DNA of 64,000 nucleotides, taken from assembly GCA_947489705.1 (NCBI GenBank), contig CANLEQ010000014.1, positions 27,649-91,648 of the forward strand, in the 5' to 3' direction. Source of the stretch: an uncultured Paracoccaceae bacterium (GTDB lineage: Bacteria > Pseudomonadota > Alphaproteobacteria > Rhodobacterales > Rhodobacteraceae). The position numbers and the translations under genes are program-made. Shown here in pieces: positions 42,844 to 51,113 of this stretch. A model generated the notes under the pieces. The model was not told where the DNA came from and ran no database searches. It saw only the letters and a list, made by a program, of their open reading frames with translations. The number at the start of each line of letters is the position of its first letter. Position 1 is the first letter of the stretch.

Positions 42844-45800
42844 CTAGTCCCTCGCGTTTGGCCGAATACCCTTCAGGATAAGGCGCCCCACCATCCGGTA
42901 AGGAGCCATGATGCGCCACGACCGGGACATGTACATGGATTTCAGATGATCCTGCGCCTCTTCGACTTCCTGCCGCAGGCGCCCCAACTCACGCTGGCTT
43001 TTTGCCAGCTTGGCCTTTTCCGCGTGGACTTGGTTTCTCATGTTCCGAAGTCTCTGAAGGGAGAAGTCCTTCTTGAGCTTGCTGCGTTCGTGATCGAGGA
43101 CCGCTAGAGCGGCGGTTGCCTCCTCCCCGAGCGGCCGTGATTCGGGCGGAATTTCCATGAGGGTGTTGAAAACGGTTTCATAGGCGGCGATGCGGGACTC
43201 CCAGCCGAAACGTTCCCCGATCCGGTCGGCCATTTCCGCTCGATCCGGGCGCAAGCGGGCCAGTTTCGATATCGCCTCGGCCAAAGCCGTGGTGTTGCCG
43301 ATCTCGACGCTCGTACCCAATGGACTCCCGTCTCTCAGCAACTCGTCCAGAACTCCGGTACGAAACCCGACGACCGGGGTGCCGCATGCCAGCGCCTCGA
43401 GCGTGGTGTTGGAGAACGTCTCCTCGAGCGAGGGAACGGCGACGATATCGGCGCAATTGTAGAAGCGTCGCAGGCGGTTGCGGTCCTTGATACTGCCCAC
43501 GCGGCGCACCTCGAAAGGCAGATCGGCCTCGGGCAGGGGATCGTTCGAGGCAAGCAGCACGATGATCCGCAGGTCGGGCTCGGCGCGGTGGAGCTTCCAC
43601 AATGCCTGGCAAAGCTCCTTGTGGCCTTTGATGCGGCTATTGAACGAGGGCAGGTAACCGATCACCACGGCGTCCTTGGAAAGACCTTCGAACTCGGGGT
43701 CCAGCGGGGTGGGGTCGGGATAGAAGGTGTCCACTTCGACGAAGTTCGGCAATTTCACACGTGGCACGTCGCGGGCCAGTGCGGAACGGCCGAGAATGTC
43801 CATCGAATGGCCGCTCAGGGCGATGAACGTGGTGGCCTCGAAGTTCCAGGCCGCTTTCTTGGCGGCAAGGGTCAGGCGACTGTATTCCGTCTCGGCATCC
43901 ACCGGGAGTTGCGGGCACCCGGAACATTCCCGCGTGAAGCCGTCACAATCATGAAAGAAATGGCACCCCCCCGTGATCGGCTGCATGTCGCGCAATGTCA
44001 CCGCGACGGGAACGCCCAGCCGCGTCAGCCTGGCGATGTTGCGCACCGACAGGAACTTGGCCGACCAGGTCAGGTTGATCAGGTCGGCTCCGGCGACCAC
44101 GGCTTCGAGCGATGCGTCGGAAATGGCGTCGTCGTCGAGCGTGAAGGTCGTGAATCCCGTGCGGCGCGAAGGTTCCAGATGGTTGAAGTCGACGGAATAA
44201 TCGGCCTTCATCGCGACCACCGCCGGAAGGTAGGTCGGCATTCGTTCAAGCTCGGATTCGCGAGTGACGAAAACCGAATCGAAACCGCGGCGTAGCAGAC
44301 CCTTGTGAATGTTGCTCGAGGCGTTGAAGGCGCCGCCCTCCCCCAGGGCGCAGAAATGCACGATCCGCTTACGCGGAATTTCGAACCAGGCATCAACGGA
44401 GGAGAAAGCTTCCAGTCGCGCCGCAGTCGAGAAGGCCGCGCCGCGGGCATCGGCATAGGCCGCGTGCGGAGCGAAGACGGCATCGGCATTGCCGATCATC
44501 GCCTCGATCGCGTCCGATAGCGGCAGAAACTCTCCGTGCGGAACGATGATGGCCGCGGCCGGGTCCGGATCGCCGACGGTCTCGGGAATGCCGCCGGCAT
44601 CCGTGCCGATGACCGGCAATCCGCTCGCGATCGCCTCGATCATCGCCACGCCGAAGGTCTCGGTGCGCGGCACCGGATCGTCGCTCACCGTGGAGGGCAG
44701 GACGAAGAGATCGAAGCCCGCAATGAAATCCGGCGAGGCCCGGAAATCGACGAACGGAAGGAATCTCACCCTGTCGTCCAAACCGAGCTCTCGGGCCAGG
44801 GTCTCGAGCGCAGGCAGCTCGGCATCCATCCGCCCGTAGACAATCGTCAGCGTGAAATCGAACCCGGGCCGGCGAGAGGCGAGCTCGGCCAGCGCCCGCA
44901 GCAGGATGTCGTGTCCCTTCCACGCGATGAGACGCCCCGTACTCAAGATCTCCAGCGGTCGGGTCCCCGTCCAGAAATCATCGGATTTGCGGTGCCGGGC
45001 GAAATTCTCGGATACGGCGTTGGGAACGGTGAAGACCTTGGCTGCAGGCACGCCGTTGTCGACCAGCAGGTCGGCAAGAAACCCGCTCACCGCGGTGAAG
45101 GCCACCTTCGGCGAAAGGGAACAATATTCGCGGATGTAACGCGTATATCCTGGGTTTTCACCGATCGTGAAAACGTCGACGCCATGACACATGTTGATCC
45201 AAGGGCGGTCGCGTTGCGCAGGCGTCAGACGCTTGTAGAGCCACCATCCGTTGAGAGCGAAATGGGCGACGATCCGGTCTGGATCGAGGCGTTGCCAGGC
45301 CAACGCATAGAGGCTTTGAGCCACGGTCTTGGGCAGGCTCGACCATGGCAACGTCAGGACATGCGCGAAAGATCGGGTTTCGGGATCGACCCGTCGATCG
45401 CAGAGCATCACATGCAGATCTTCGGGGTAGGTCACGGAAAGATCGACGAGCAGGTCGTGAATGAAGGTTTCGGACGGGCTGGAGAATTCGCGGGCGAAAT
45501 GGAGATGGACCGCACCGCCGCGGGCAGCCGCCGCGGTGCTCGCATGGTTCAGCGCATGGAGAAAATCCTGAACCGCCTGGGCTTCGGCCGTATCGGTCTC
45601 GACCAGACGCAACGTATCAAGGGCAACGTCGAAATGCTCGGTCAGCGCGAGAACGTTCTTGAACTGTCGCGTATCGTCGAGGTTCAGCCGGTATCCCGAA
45701 CGGTAAGCAAGGTTCCAGATCGTGGCGTTCCGGATGGCGTCCGACAAGAGCGAGGCCGATCGGGAGAACCTCCTGGAGAAATCTATCAACTCCCGCGCGT

Positions 45801-46644
45801 TATGTGTGTTGAAGTTGGAGGTATAGAGCTTGCGGGCCTGGTCCGCGTCGAGCTCCGGGAATGCGGCCAGGATCAGCTCGCTCGATTCCTTGATGATCCT
45901 GTTGCGCCCTTCTTCGGTGCTGCCGGCCGAAAGCCCGAGAGTGGAGTAGAAGACGAGCGCTTCGGGAATGTGGACGAAGCGCAGCCCGGCGGCATAGGCG
46001 GCCCGGTTCCACTTGGCGTCGGCCACGACCTTCAGCCGCGGATCGAACCCGCCAAGACGCTCGAAACAGTCGCGGTGCATGAGGAACGTATTGTGCTTGA
46101 TGCCCAACTGGGACAGGAACAGTCCCGAATTGGGCATCGTGACCGAGACGCTGTCGGTCTCGGTTTCGTAGTCGCAGAAGCTGATATCGCCCCCGCTCTG
46201 CCGCAAGACGCGCACGCTTCTGTCCACAAAGTCGGGATAGAGCCGGTCATCGGCGTTCAGCAGCGCGACATAGGTGCCCCTGGCCCTCAGAAGACCCTTG
46301 TTCATCGCGTCATAGATGCCGTCATCGGGTTCGACGACAAGGCAGTCCACGACCGTCCGGTGGCGATCGATCAGGTCAAGCGTTCCGTCGGTCGAACCGC
46401 CGTCGATGACGATGTACTCGATCGGACCCGCGTAATTCTGTTCTGCGACCGAACGAATGGCCGCTTCGATGGAGGCGGCGGCATTGAAGGCGACCGTGAC
46501 GATCGAGACTAGAGGCAGGTCGGGATCTCGGGGGGGGCGACGCGGCTCCGCCCGTTCGTAGCCGATGCTGCCGCAGGCGAGTGATGGCATCCGCAGCGCT
46601 TGGGCGATGAACTCTGATACAGGAGATTTGCTGTTGGGGGGCAT
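42844..46644 (-). CDS. three-domain glycosyltransferase (GT2-GT4-GT4) with C-terminal coiled coil
   Basis: A 1,266-residue protein. Domain 1 (about 45-260) is GT2: VSIVTVAFNAAASIEAAIRS, VIDGGSTDGT and LLNADDRLYP (WcaA-like). Domain 2 (about 378-750) is GT4: FAREFSSPSETFI, GVDVFTIG, STGRLIAWKGHDIL and ETFGVAMIEAIASGLPVIG with the E-X7-E pair. Domain 3 (about 760-1160) is a second GT4: SVRNIARLTRLGVPVAVTLRDMQPITGGCHFF, a four-cysteine cluster (C894, C900, C907, C910), and EETFSNTTLEALACGTPVVG. A coiled coil (about 1183-1235) and a basic SRSWRIMAPYRMVGR tail end the protein, possibly for membrane contact. It follows the FkbM gene on the same strand. Confidence 0.92.
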   Translation of the reverse strand: MPPNSKSPVSEFIAQALRMPSLACGSIGYERAEPRRPPRDPDLPLVSIVTVAFNAAASIEAAIRSVAEQNYAGPIEYIVIDGGSTDGTLDLIDRHRTVVDCLVVEPDDGIYDAMNKGLLRARGTYVALLNADDRLYPDFVDRSVRVLRQSGGDISFCDYETETDSVSVTMPNSGLFLSQLGIKHNTFLMHRDCFERLGGFDPRLKVVADAKWNRAAYAAGLRFVHIPEALVFYSTLGLSAGSTEEGRNRIIKESSELILAAFPELDADQARKLYTSNFNTHNARELIDFSRRFSRSASLLSDAIRNATIWNLAYRSGYRLNLDDTRQFKNVLALTEHFDVALDTLRLVETDTAEAQAVQDFLHALNHASTAAAARGGAVHLHFAREFSSPSETFIHDLLVDLSVTYPEDLHVMLCDRRVDPETRSFAHVLTLPWSSLPKTVAQSLYALAWQRLDPDRIVAHFALNGWWLYKRLTPAQRDRPWINMCHGVDVFTIGENPGYTRYIREYCSLSPKVAFTAVSGFLADLLVDNGVPAAKVFTVPNAVSENFARHRKSDDFWTGTRPLEILSTGRLIAWKGHDILLRALAELASRRPGFDFTLTIVYGRMDAELPALETLARELGLDDRVRFLPFVDFRASPDFIAGFDLFVLPSTVSDDPVPRTETFGVAMIEAIASGLPVIGTDAGGIPETVGDPDPAAAIIVPHGEFLPLSDAIEAMIGNADAVFAPHAAYADARGAAFSTAARLEAFSSVDAWFEIPRKRIVHFCALGEGGAFNASSNIHKGLLRRGFDSVFVTRESELERMPTYLPAVVAMKADYSVDFNHLEPSRRTGFTTFTLDDDAISDASLEAVVAGADLINLTWSAKFLSVRNIARLTRLGVPVAVTLRDMQPITGGCHFFHDCDGFTRECSGCPQLPVDAETEYSRLTLAAKKAAWNFEATTFIALSGHSMDILGRSALARDVPRVKLPNFVEVDTFYPDPTPLDPEFEGLSKDAVVIGYLPSFNSRIKGHKELCQALWKLHRAEPDLRIIVLLASNDPLPEADLPFEVRRVGSIKDRNRLRRFYNCADIVAVPSLEETFSNTTLEALACGTPVVGFRTGVLDELLRDGSPLGTSVEIGNTTALAEAISKLARLRPDRAEMADRIGERFGWESRIAAYETVFNTLMEIPPESRPLGEEATAALAVLDHERSKLKKDFSLQRLRNMRNQVHAEKAKLAKSQRELGRLRQEVEEAQDHLKSMYMSRSWRIMAPYRMVGRLILKGIRPNARD

Positions 46645-46718
46645 TCGGTCTCGTTTCTGGAGAACTTCGTTTCCCGGCGACTGAAAATGGGAAACCCTGA
46701 AATTCCAGGGGTGCGAAG

Positions 46719-47531
46719 CTAGGAAAGAACGGGGTCTCGCCCTTGGTCGGTGGTGTTCAGCGCGTCGCGCAAGGCCCATGTGAAACGGCGCCGGTTGATT
46801 TTCATTTCCTTGAGCTTGTCCAGCGAATTCGCCACCTCGTCGAACAGAAGGTCGATGATCTGCCGGCGCAAATCCGTTTCGATATTGGTATAGTAGAAGT
46901 CGTTCTGCAGCCTGAAGATGGTGTCGTAGCCATACGAGGTCATCAAGGCATGGGTCTCTTCCCGGTTCTTCTCGAACGTCTCGATCTGCAGAAGGCCCCG
47001 ATTGCGCGACAGATAGGTTTCCGCGCCACGGAGCGCGGCGAGCTCGTGGCCCTCCACGTCGATCTTGCACACGAAGGTCCGCCCCTCATCCGACACGATG
47101 GCATCGAGGGGGATACATTCGATGCGTTCGATGCGCTCAGGAGTGCGGCTGCTGGAATTGGTGGTCACCAGCGCGTTGTTGCCGGCCAGATCGCCATAGA
47201 CGGCGAACTCGACACTGTCGCGCCGGTCGGAAAGCGCGATGTCGTGCGCGGTGATCTTCCCGTGATCCTGTAAGCTGCGGTTCTGGTTCAGTACGCGAAA
47301 CGTCTCGGCCGACGGTTCGAAAGCATCTATGGTTTCGAGAATATCGAGACTACCGAGATGGACTGCATAAAGGCCAATATTGGCGCCGATATCCAGAAAC
47401 CGGGTGGCTCCAATCAATTCTGCAAGCCGCTTCAGCGCACGGATCTGCGTGTCCTCGTAGAAGAAGGCGTAATCGAGCCGCTGCTTGGATTCTGCGGAGT
47501 ATGTTCCATATATGGTTGAAATTTGCGTCAC
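46719..47531 (-). CDS. FkbM-family methyltransferase
   Basis: SAM-dependent O-methyltransferase of 270 residues. The SAM-binding strand and loop FLDIGANIGLYAVHL, the acidic IDAFEPSAETFRVL and the FVCKIDVEGHELAALRGAETYL motif identify the FkbM family. GTG 47531 is chosen: it is preceded by GGGAGAGG about 9 nt upstream and gives VTQISTIYG; earlier codons in frame lack similarity. It is upstream of the GT2-GT4-GT4 gene on the same strand and probably methylates a sugar of the glycan. The C-terminal part is Asn/Tyr-rich and variable. Confidence 0.88.
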   Translation of the reverse strand: MTQISTIYGTYSAESKQRLDYAFFYEDTQIRALKRLAELIGATRFLDIGANIGLYAVHLGSLDILETIDAFEPSAETFRVLNQNRSLQDHGKITAHDIALSDRRDSVEFAVYGDLAGNNALVTTNSSSRTPERIERIECIPLDAIVSDEGRTFVCKIDVEGHELAALRGAETYLSRNRGLLQIETFEKNREETHALMTSYGYDTIFRLQNDFYYTNIETDLRRQIIDLLFDEVANSLDKLKEMKINRRRFTWALRDALNTTDQGRDPVLS

Positions 47532-47761
47532 TAGGCCCAGACCTCTCCCTGAAACGGACGCGCCGGAATTCCTCGGGGGAAGCCCGGCTTGCGCCCCTTC
47601 GTAGGATTTATGGCAAAGGTTCTTGGTGAACCAGCCGTTACTTGGACGGGTCCGCGCAGATCGGGGTAGCCGTTGCCAGATTGCCCGGCGGGTCGGTCGC
47701 ACCTGTGGCAGTTATTGAAGGATTTCAAGAGATTTGCTGGTCAGATCCAGGAGAAATCTTC

Positions 47762-48880
47762 ATGTCCCAATCCCCCAACCTCTCTTTGCCTTTCATCCAG
47801 CCTTCCCAGGCACAAAAGCACGTCACCCATAACCTGGCGATCGAGCGGCTCGATGCCCTGGTTCAGATGAGCGTGAGCGACCTGCAAGCCGCCGCCCCTC
47901 CTGCCGATCCACCGGAAGGCGAACTCATGGTTGTGGCCACCGGTGCGACGGGGGAGTTCGCGGGAGAAGACGGCAAGCTCGCCTACCGGACGAACGGTGC
48001 ATGGCTCTTCATCACACCCCGAAACGGTTTCAAGGCATGGGTCGAGAGCCTGGGGGCATTCTATGTCCATCGGAACGGGCTGTGGTACACGCTCTCGAGT
48101 ATGGGCGACGATACTGTGGCGGGGCTTGGCCTCAATACGACCTGGGACATGGCCAACCGGCTGTCCGTCGCGTCACCCGCCACGCTCCTGACGCACGAAG
48201 GCGCGGGGCACCAACTGAAAGTCAACAAGGCTTCCGCCGAAGAGACGGCGAGCTTGCTGTTCCAGCAGGACTTCTCCGGCCGTGCGGAAATGGGCCTCGC
48301 GGGTAACGACGATTTTTCCCTCAAAGTCAGTGCCGACGGCGCCGCGTGGTCGACCGCCCTGACGGTCGATGCGGCCACGGGCGACCTGGAGGCGGGAAGG
48401 ATCGATGCAGTCGCAATCACCGGCGAAGCGGTACAGTCCGCACCCACCGACACGACGCCGGGACGTCTGATGCGCGCCGATTGGGGTTATGGGCCGGCGA
48501 ATGTAGTGGGCACGGTTTCCGAAGTGGAAGGTGTGCCCACGGGCGCTGTCATCGAGTCGGGCCAGAACGAGAACGGCCATTACGTCCGTTATGCAGACGG
48601 CACTCAGATCATGATCGTCCGCGATGTCTCGAAAAGCGCCGCGATCGCTGCAGGAGCGACCCTGTCGGGAACCTGGACATACCCAGCTTCCGCCAGCAAC
48701 ATCCTGCATGTGTTTGCCACGGTGCGAACCTATGCAAGCGTTTCCGCAACGGAATTTGCGGCCCAGAATATCTCCACCGCGGCCACTCCCTTCGGTTCCA
48801 GCGCCGCTTGGGCGGTCTTCGCAAAATCTGCCACCAATGCTGTGCGCGTGGATATTACGGCTATCGGCCGCTGGTTCTGA
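47762..48880 (+). CDS. DUF2793 phage-tail/spike-like protein
   Basis: A 372-residue protein. The N-terminal SPNLSLPFIQPSQAQKHVTHNLAIERLDALVQ and the following GELMVVATGATGEFAGEDGKLAYRTNGAWLFITPRNGFKAWV are the hallmark of DUF2793, a domain of phage or gene-transfer-agent tail and fibre proteins of the Rhodobacterales. The C-terminal half is a Gly/Ala/Thr-rich beta structure (repeats such as ATGDLEAGRIDAVAITGE). A GGAG ribosome site lies about 10 nt before ATG 47762. There are no other structural phage genes next to it, so it is an orphan in a polysaccharide locus; it may bind the glycan. Confidence 0.85.
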   Translation: MSQSPNLSLPFIQPSQAQKHVTHNLAIERLDALVQMSVSDLQAAAPPADPPEGELMVVATGATGEFAGEDGKLAYRTNGAWLFITPRNGFKAWVESLGAFYVHRNGLWYTLSSMGDDTVAGLGLNTTWDMANRLSVASPATLLTHEGAGHQLKVNKASAEETASLLFQQDFSGRAEMGLAGNDDFSLKVSADGAAWSTALTVDAATGDLEAGRIDAVAITGEAVQSAPTDTTPGRLMRADWGYGPANVVGTVSEVEGVPTGAVIESGQNENGHYVRYADGTQIMIVRDVSKSAAIAAGATLSGTWTYPASASNILHVFATVRTYASVSATEFAAQNISTAATPFGSSAAWAVFAKSATNAVRVDITAIGRWF

Positions 48881-49668
48881 AAGAGGCACGGATTTGCTGG
48901 CGGGATTTCCGGCTGGCAGGTCCCTCTACCGGCAAGGCTTGGGCCTCGCTCATTCCCAAGCGTTCGCGGGGTCCTTAGCATCGTGACGGTCGAGAGCCAC
49001 CGCGGTCAGTCGTTTGTGGTGATCGACCTCGACCGAAATTCGTTCGATGCAGCTGCGTAAGTGAAGGGCTCGACAGGCTAGTTCGGCCTACATTACAGGC
49101 CCCATTCCCTCCATGACCCGCATCAAGGCCGTTCGCGTCTATCCCACGGAAAGCCCGAGCAAGGCCAATGAATGCGCGCATGGCATTTCCGTTTGAGGGA
49201 AATACAACTTCAAGCGCCACAGTGAAACGGTCGTTTTGATGCCGCCCTTACGATGCAAGAGTTTGCGGGAGAGGCAGTTGATACGAGCTTTCGTTGGAAA
49301 AACTCCGCACTCGCAGGGCCCGAGCGGCAATCTTCGCACGCTCCGAGAAACCGTAAGGAAAGCATCGTCAGCAACGGTACTAAAGTTAGTTTTTCGTTCT
49401 TATTATAACGATAGACCCTTAATTTATAATAATAGTGAACACTGCTCTGGCCAAAAGCTTTTGCGCCGGGGAAACGCTGGGCTCTGGTTGATCTTTGGTG
49501 TCGGGGGCGAGCAGCGCGAAGCTCACATGTCACGACGGGCAGACGTCGGACGGCACGGATCTTCGGCCGGACAGGGGCATACGGCACCCTACCCGGCTTT
49601 CCCGTGGATCATCTGCTGGAGGGAAAAAACGGTCCGTACGGGCCACCGTGTCGCGGCCCCTGATGACC
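48881..49668. other. gene-poor region, probable decayed DNA
   Basis: No convincing gene is visible between the DUF2793 gene and ugd. Several short frames exist on both strands but none is longer than about 160 codons or resembles a family. Composition changes abruptly: an AT-rich stretch (about 49340-49460) lies in otherwise GC-rich sequence. This looks like the scar of an insertion or deletion event. Confidence 0.5.
49400..49432. repeat. AT-rich inverted repeat
   Basis: Perfect 9-bp arms, TTATTATAA and TTATAATAA, separated by 15 bp, inside the only strongly AT-rich patch in this half of the window. It could be an operator, an origin-like unwinding element or a relic of a mobile element; nothing downstream on either strand decides it. 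Confidence 0.5.
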
Positions 49669-50991
49669 TCAGTCCGTCGAAAGGGGAACGCGTCCGACGC
49701 TGTCATAGCCGGTGAAACCCGCCTCGCGGACGTCTTCGGCGGTGTAGACATTGCGCAGATCGCCCATCCGCGGGGTCGTCATGGAGCCGGCGATGCGCGA
49801 AAGGTCGAGCGCGCGGAATTCGTTCCATTCGGTCAGGATGACCAGAAGGTCGGCCCCCGCGCTCGCCTTGTAGGGATCATCGTACCATTCGACATTCGGA
49901 AGCAGCGCCTCGCCCTCGCGACGGCCTTGCGGATCGACCACGCGCACACGGGCGCCGCCGCCCACCATGGCGGGTACGATGGTCAGGCTCGGCGCATCGC
50001 GCATGTCATCGGTATTGGGCTTGAAGGTGACGCCCAGCACGGTGACGGTCTTGCCGTTGAAGCTGTCGTCGCAAAGGTCGCGCAGCTTTTTCAGCATGCG
50101 CCGCTTGGTATCCTCGTTGGCCTCGATCACGGTTTCGGTGATGCGCATGGGGGCCGCGTGCTCCTGGCCCATTCGGGCCAGGGCCATCGTGTCCTTGGGA
50201 AAGCACGACCCGCCGTAGCCCGGCCCCGCATGAAGGAACTTGTTGCCGATCCGGCCGTCGAGGCCCATGCCGCGGCTGACCTGCTTGACGTCGGCGCCGA
50301 CCTTCTCGCAGAGCGCCGCGATCTCGTTGATGAACGTGATCTTCGTGGCGAGGAACGCGTTGGCAGCGTATTTGATCATTTCGGCGGATTCCAGATCCGT
50401 CACCATAATCGGGAACTCCCGCAGGAAGAGCGGTCGATAGATCTCGGACATGACCTCTCCGGCGCGCGTGCTCGTCACGCCCACGACGACGCGGTCGGGG
50501 CGCATGAAATCGTCGATCGCCGCCCCTTCGCGCAGGAATTCGGGGTTCGAGGCCACGTCGAAATCAAGATCGGGATTGGCCGCGGCCACCACCTCGGCCA
50601 CGCGGGCATTGGTGCCGACGGGCACGGTCGATTTCGTGACGATGACGACATAGCCGCGGGCCTTCTTGGCGACCTCCTCGGCCGCGGCCATCACGTAGGT
50701 CAGGTCGGCATGACCGTCGCCCCGCCGGGTGGGCGTGCCCACCGCGATGAAGACGGCCTGGACATCCTTCAGGCCCGCTTCGAGATCGGTGGTGAAGGAC
50801 AGCCGCCCCGCCTCCACGTTGCGCACCATGAGCGGTTCGAGACCGGGTTCGTAGATCGGCACCTCGCCCCGTTCCAGACGCTCGATCTTGGAGGCGTCGC
50901 GGTCGATGCACACCACGTCATGTCCGAAATCGGAAAAGCAGACCCCCGAAACCAGACCCACATAGCCCGTGCCGATCACTGCGATACGCAT
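49669..50991 (-). CDS. ugd: UDP-glucose 6-dehydrogenase
   Basis: NAD-dependent enzyme that oxidises UDP-glucose to UDP-glucuronate. The 440 residues begin MRIAVIGTGYVGLVSGVCFSDFGHDV (Rossmann motif); KSTVPVGT, SNPEFLREGAAIDDF, KYAANAFLATKITFINE and the catalytic-cysteine motif GPGYGGSCFPKD are present. The C-terminal NAD-binding half has TVLGVTFKPNTDDMRDAPS. The product feeds the UDP-glucuronate 4-epimerase at 55011. It lies on the same strand, downstream of the RTX genes, with a hairpin terminator between. Confidence 0.97.
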   Translation of the reverse strand: MRIAVIGTGYVGLVSGVCFSDFGHDVVCIDRDASKIERLERGEVPIYEPGLEPLMVRNVEAGRLSFTTDLEAGLKDVQAVFIAVGTPTRRGDGHADLTYVMAAAEEVAKKARGYVVIVTKSTVPVGTNARVAEVVAAANPDLDFDVASNPEFLREGAAIDDFMRPDRVVVGVTSTRAGEVMSEIYRPLFLREFPIMVTDLESAEMIKYAANAFLATKITFINEIAALCEKVGADVKQVSRGMGLDGRIGNKFLHAGPGYGGSCFPKDTMALARMGQEHAAPMRITETVIEANEDTKRRMLKKLRDLCDDSFNGKTVTVLGVTFKPNTDDMRDAPSLTIVPAMVGGGARVRVVDPQGRREGEALLPNVEWYDDPYKASAGADLLVILTEWNEFRALDLSRIAGSMTTPRMGDLRNVYTAEDVREAGFTGYDSVGRVPLSTD

Positions 50992-51057
50992 GCCGTTTCT
51001 TCCTTGTCGTCGAAATCCCGCGCTTCATGCGCAGCGGGATCATGGGGTGCAATACGA

Positions 51058-51098
51058 AAATGCCCGCGCAGGCCATGGCAGGGCCCGCGCGGGCATTT
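51058..51098 (-). terminator. intrinsic terminator downstream of the RTX gene
   Basis: A perfect 12-bp inverted repeat, AAATGCCCGCGC / GCGCGGGCATTT, with a 17-nt loop lies 15 bp after the RTX stop. On the minus strand the stem ends in a short T-run (ATTTTCG), so it should end RTX transcription before ugd. Confidence 0.75.
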
Positions 51099-51113
51099 CC
51101 AGTCCGGCAGATC

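Noticed and set aside
49113..49196. A 27-codon frame beginning MTRIKAVRVYPTESPSKA that resembles the N-terminus of a mandelate-racemase/enolase family protein
   Set aside because: Too short, stops at once, and no further enolase sequence is seen in any frame downstream. The resemblance may be chance.
48975..49587. Possible transposase remnants on the minus strand in the gene-poor region
   Set aside because: Short frames here do not show DDE or helix-turn-helix motifs that I can recognise, and no terminal repeats were found.
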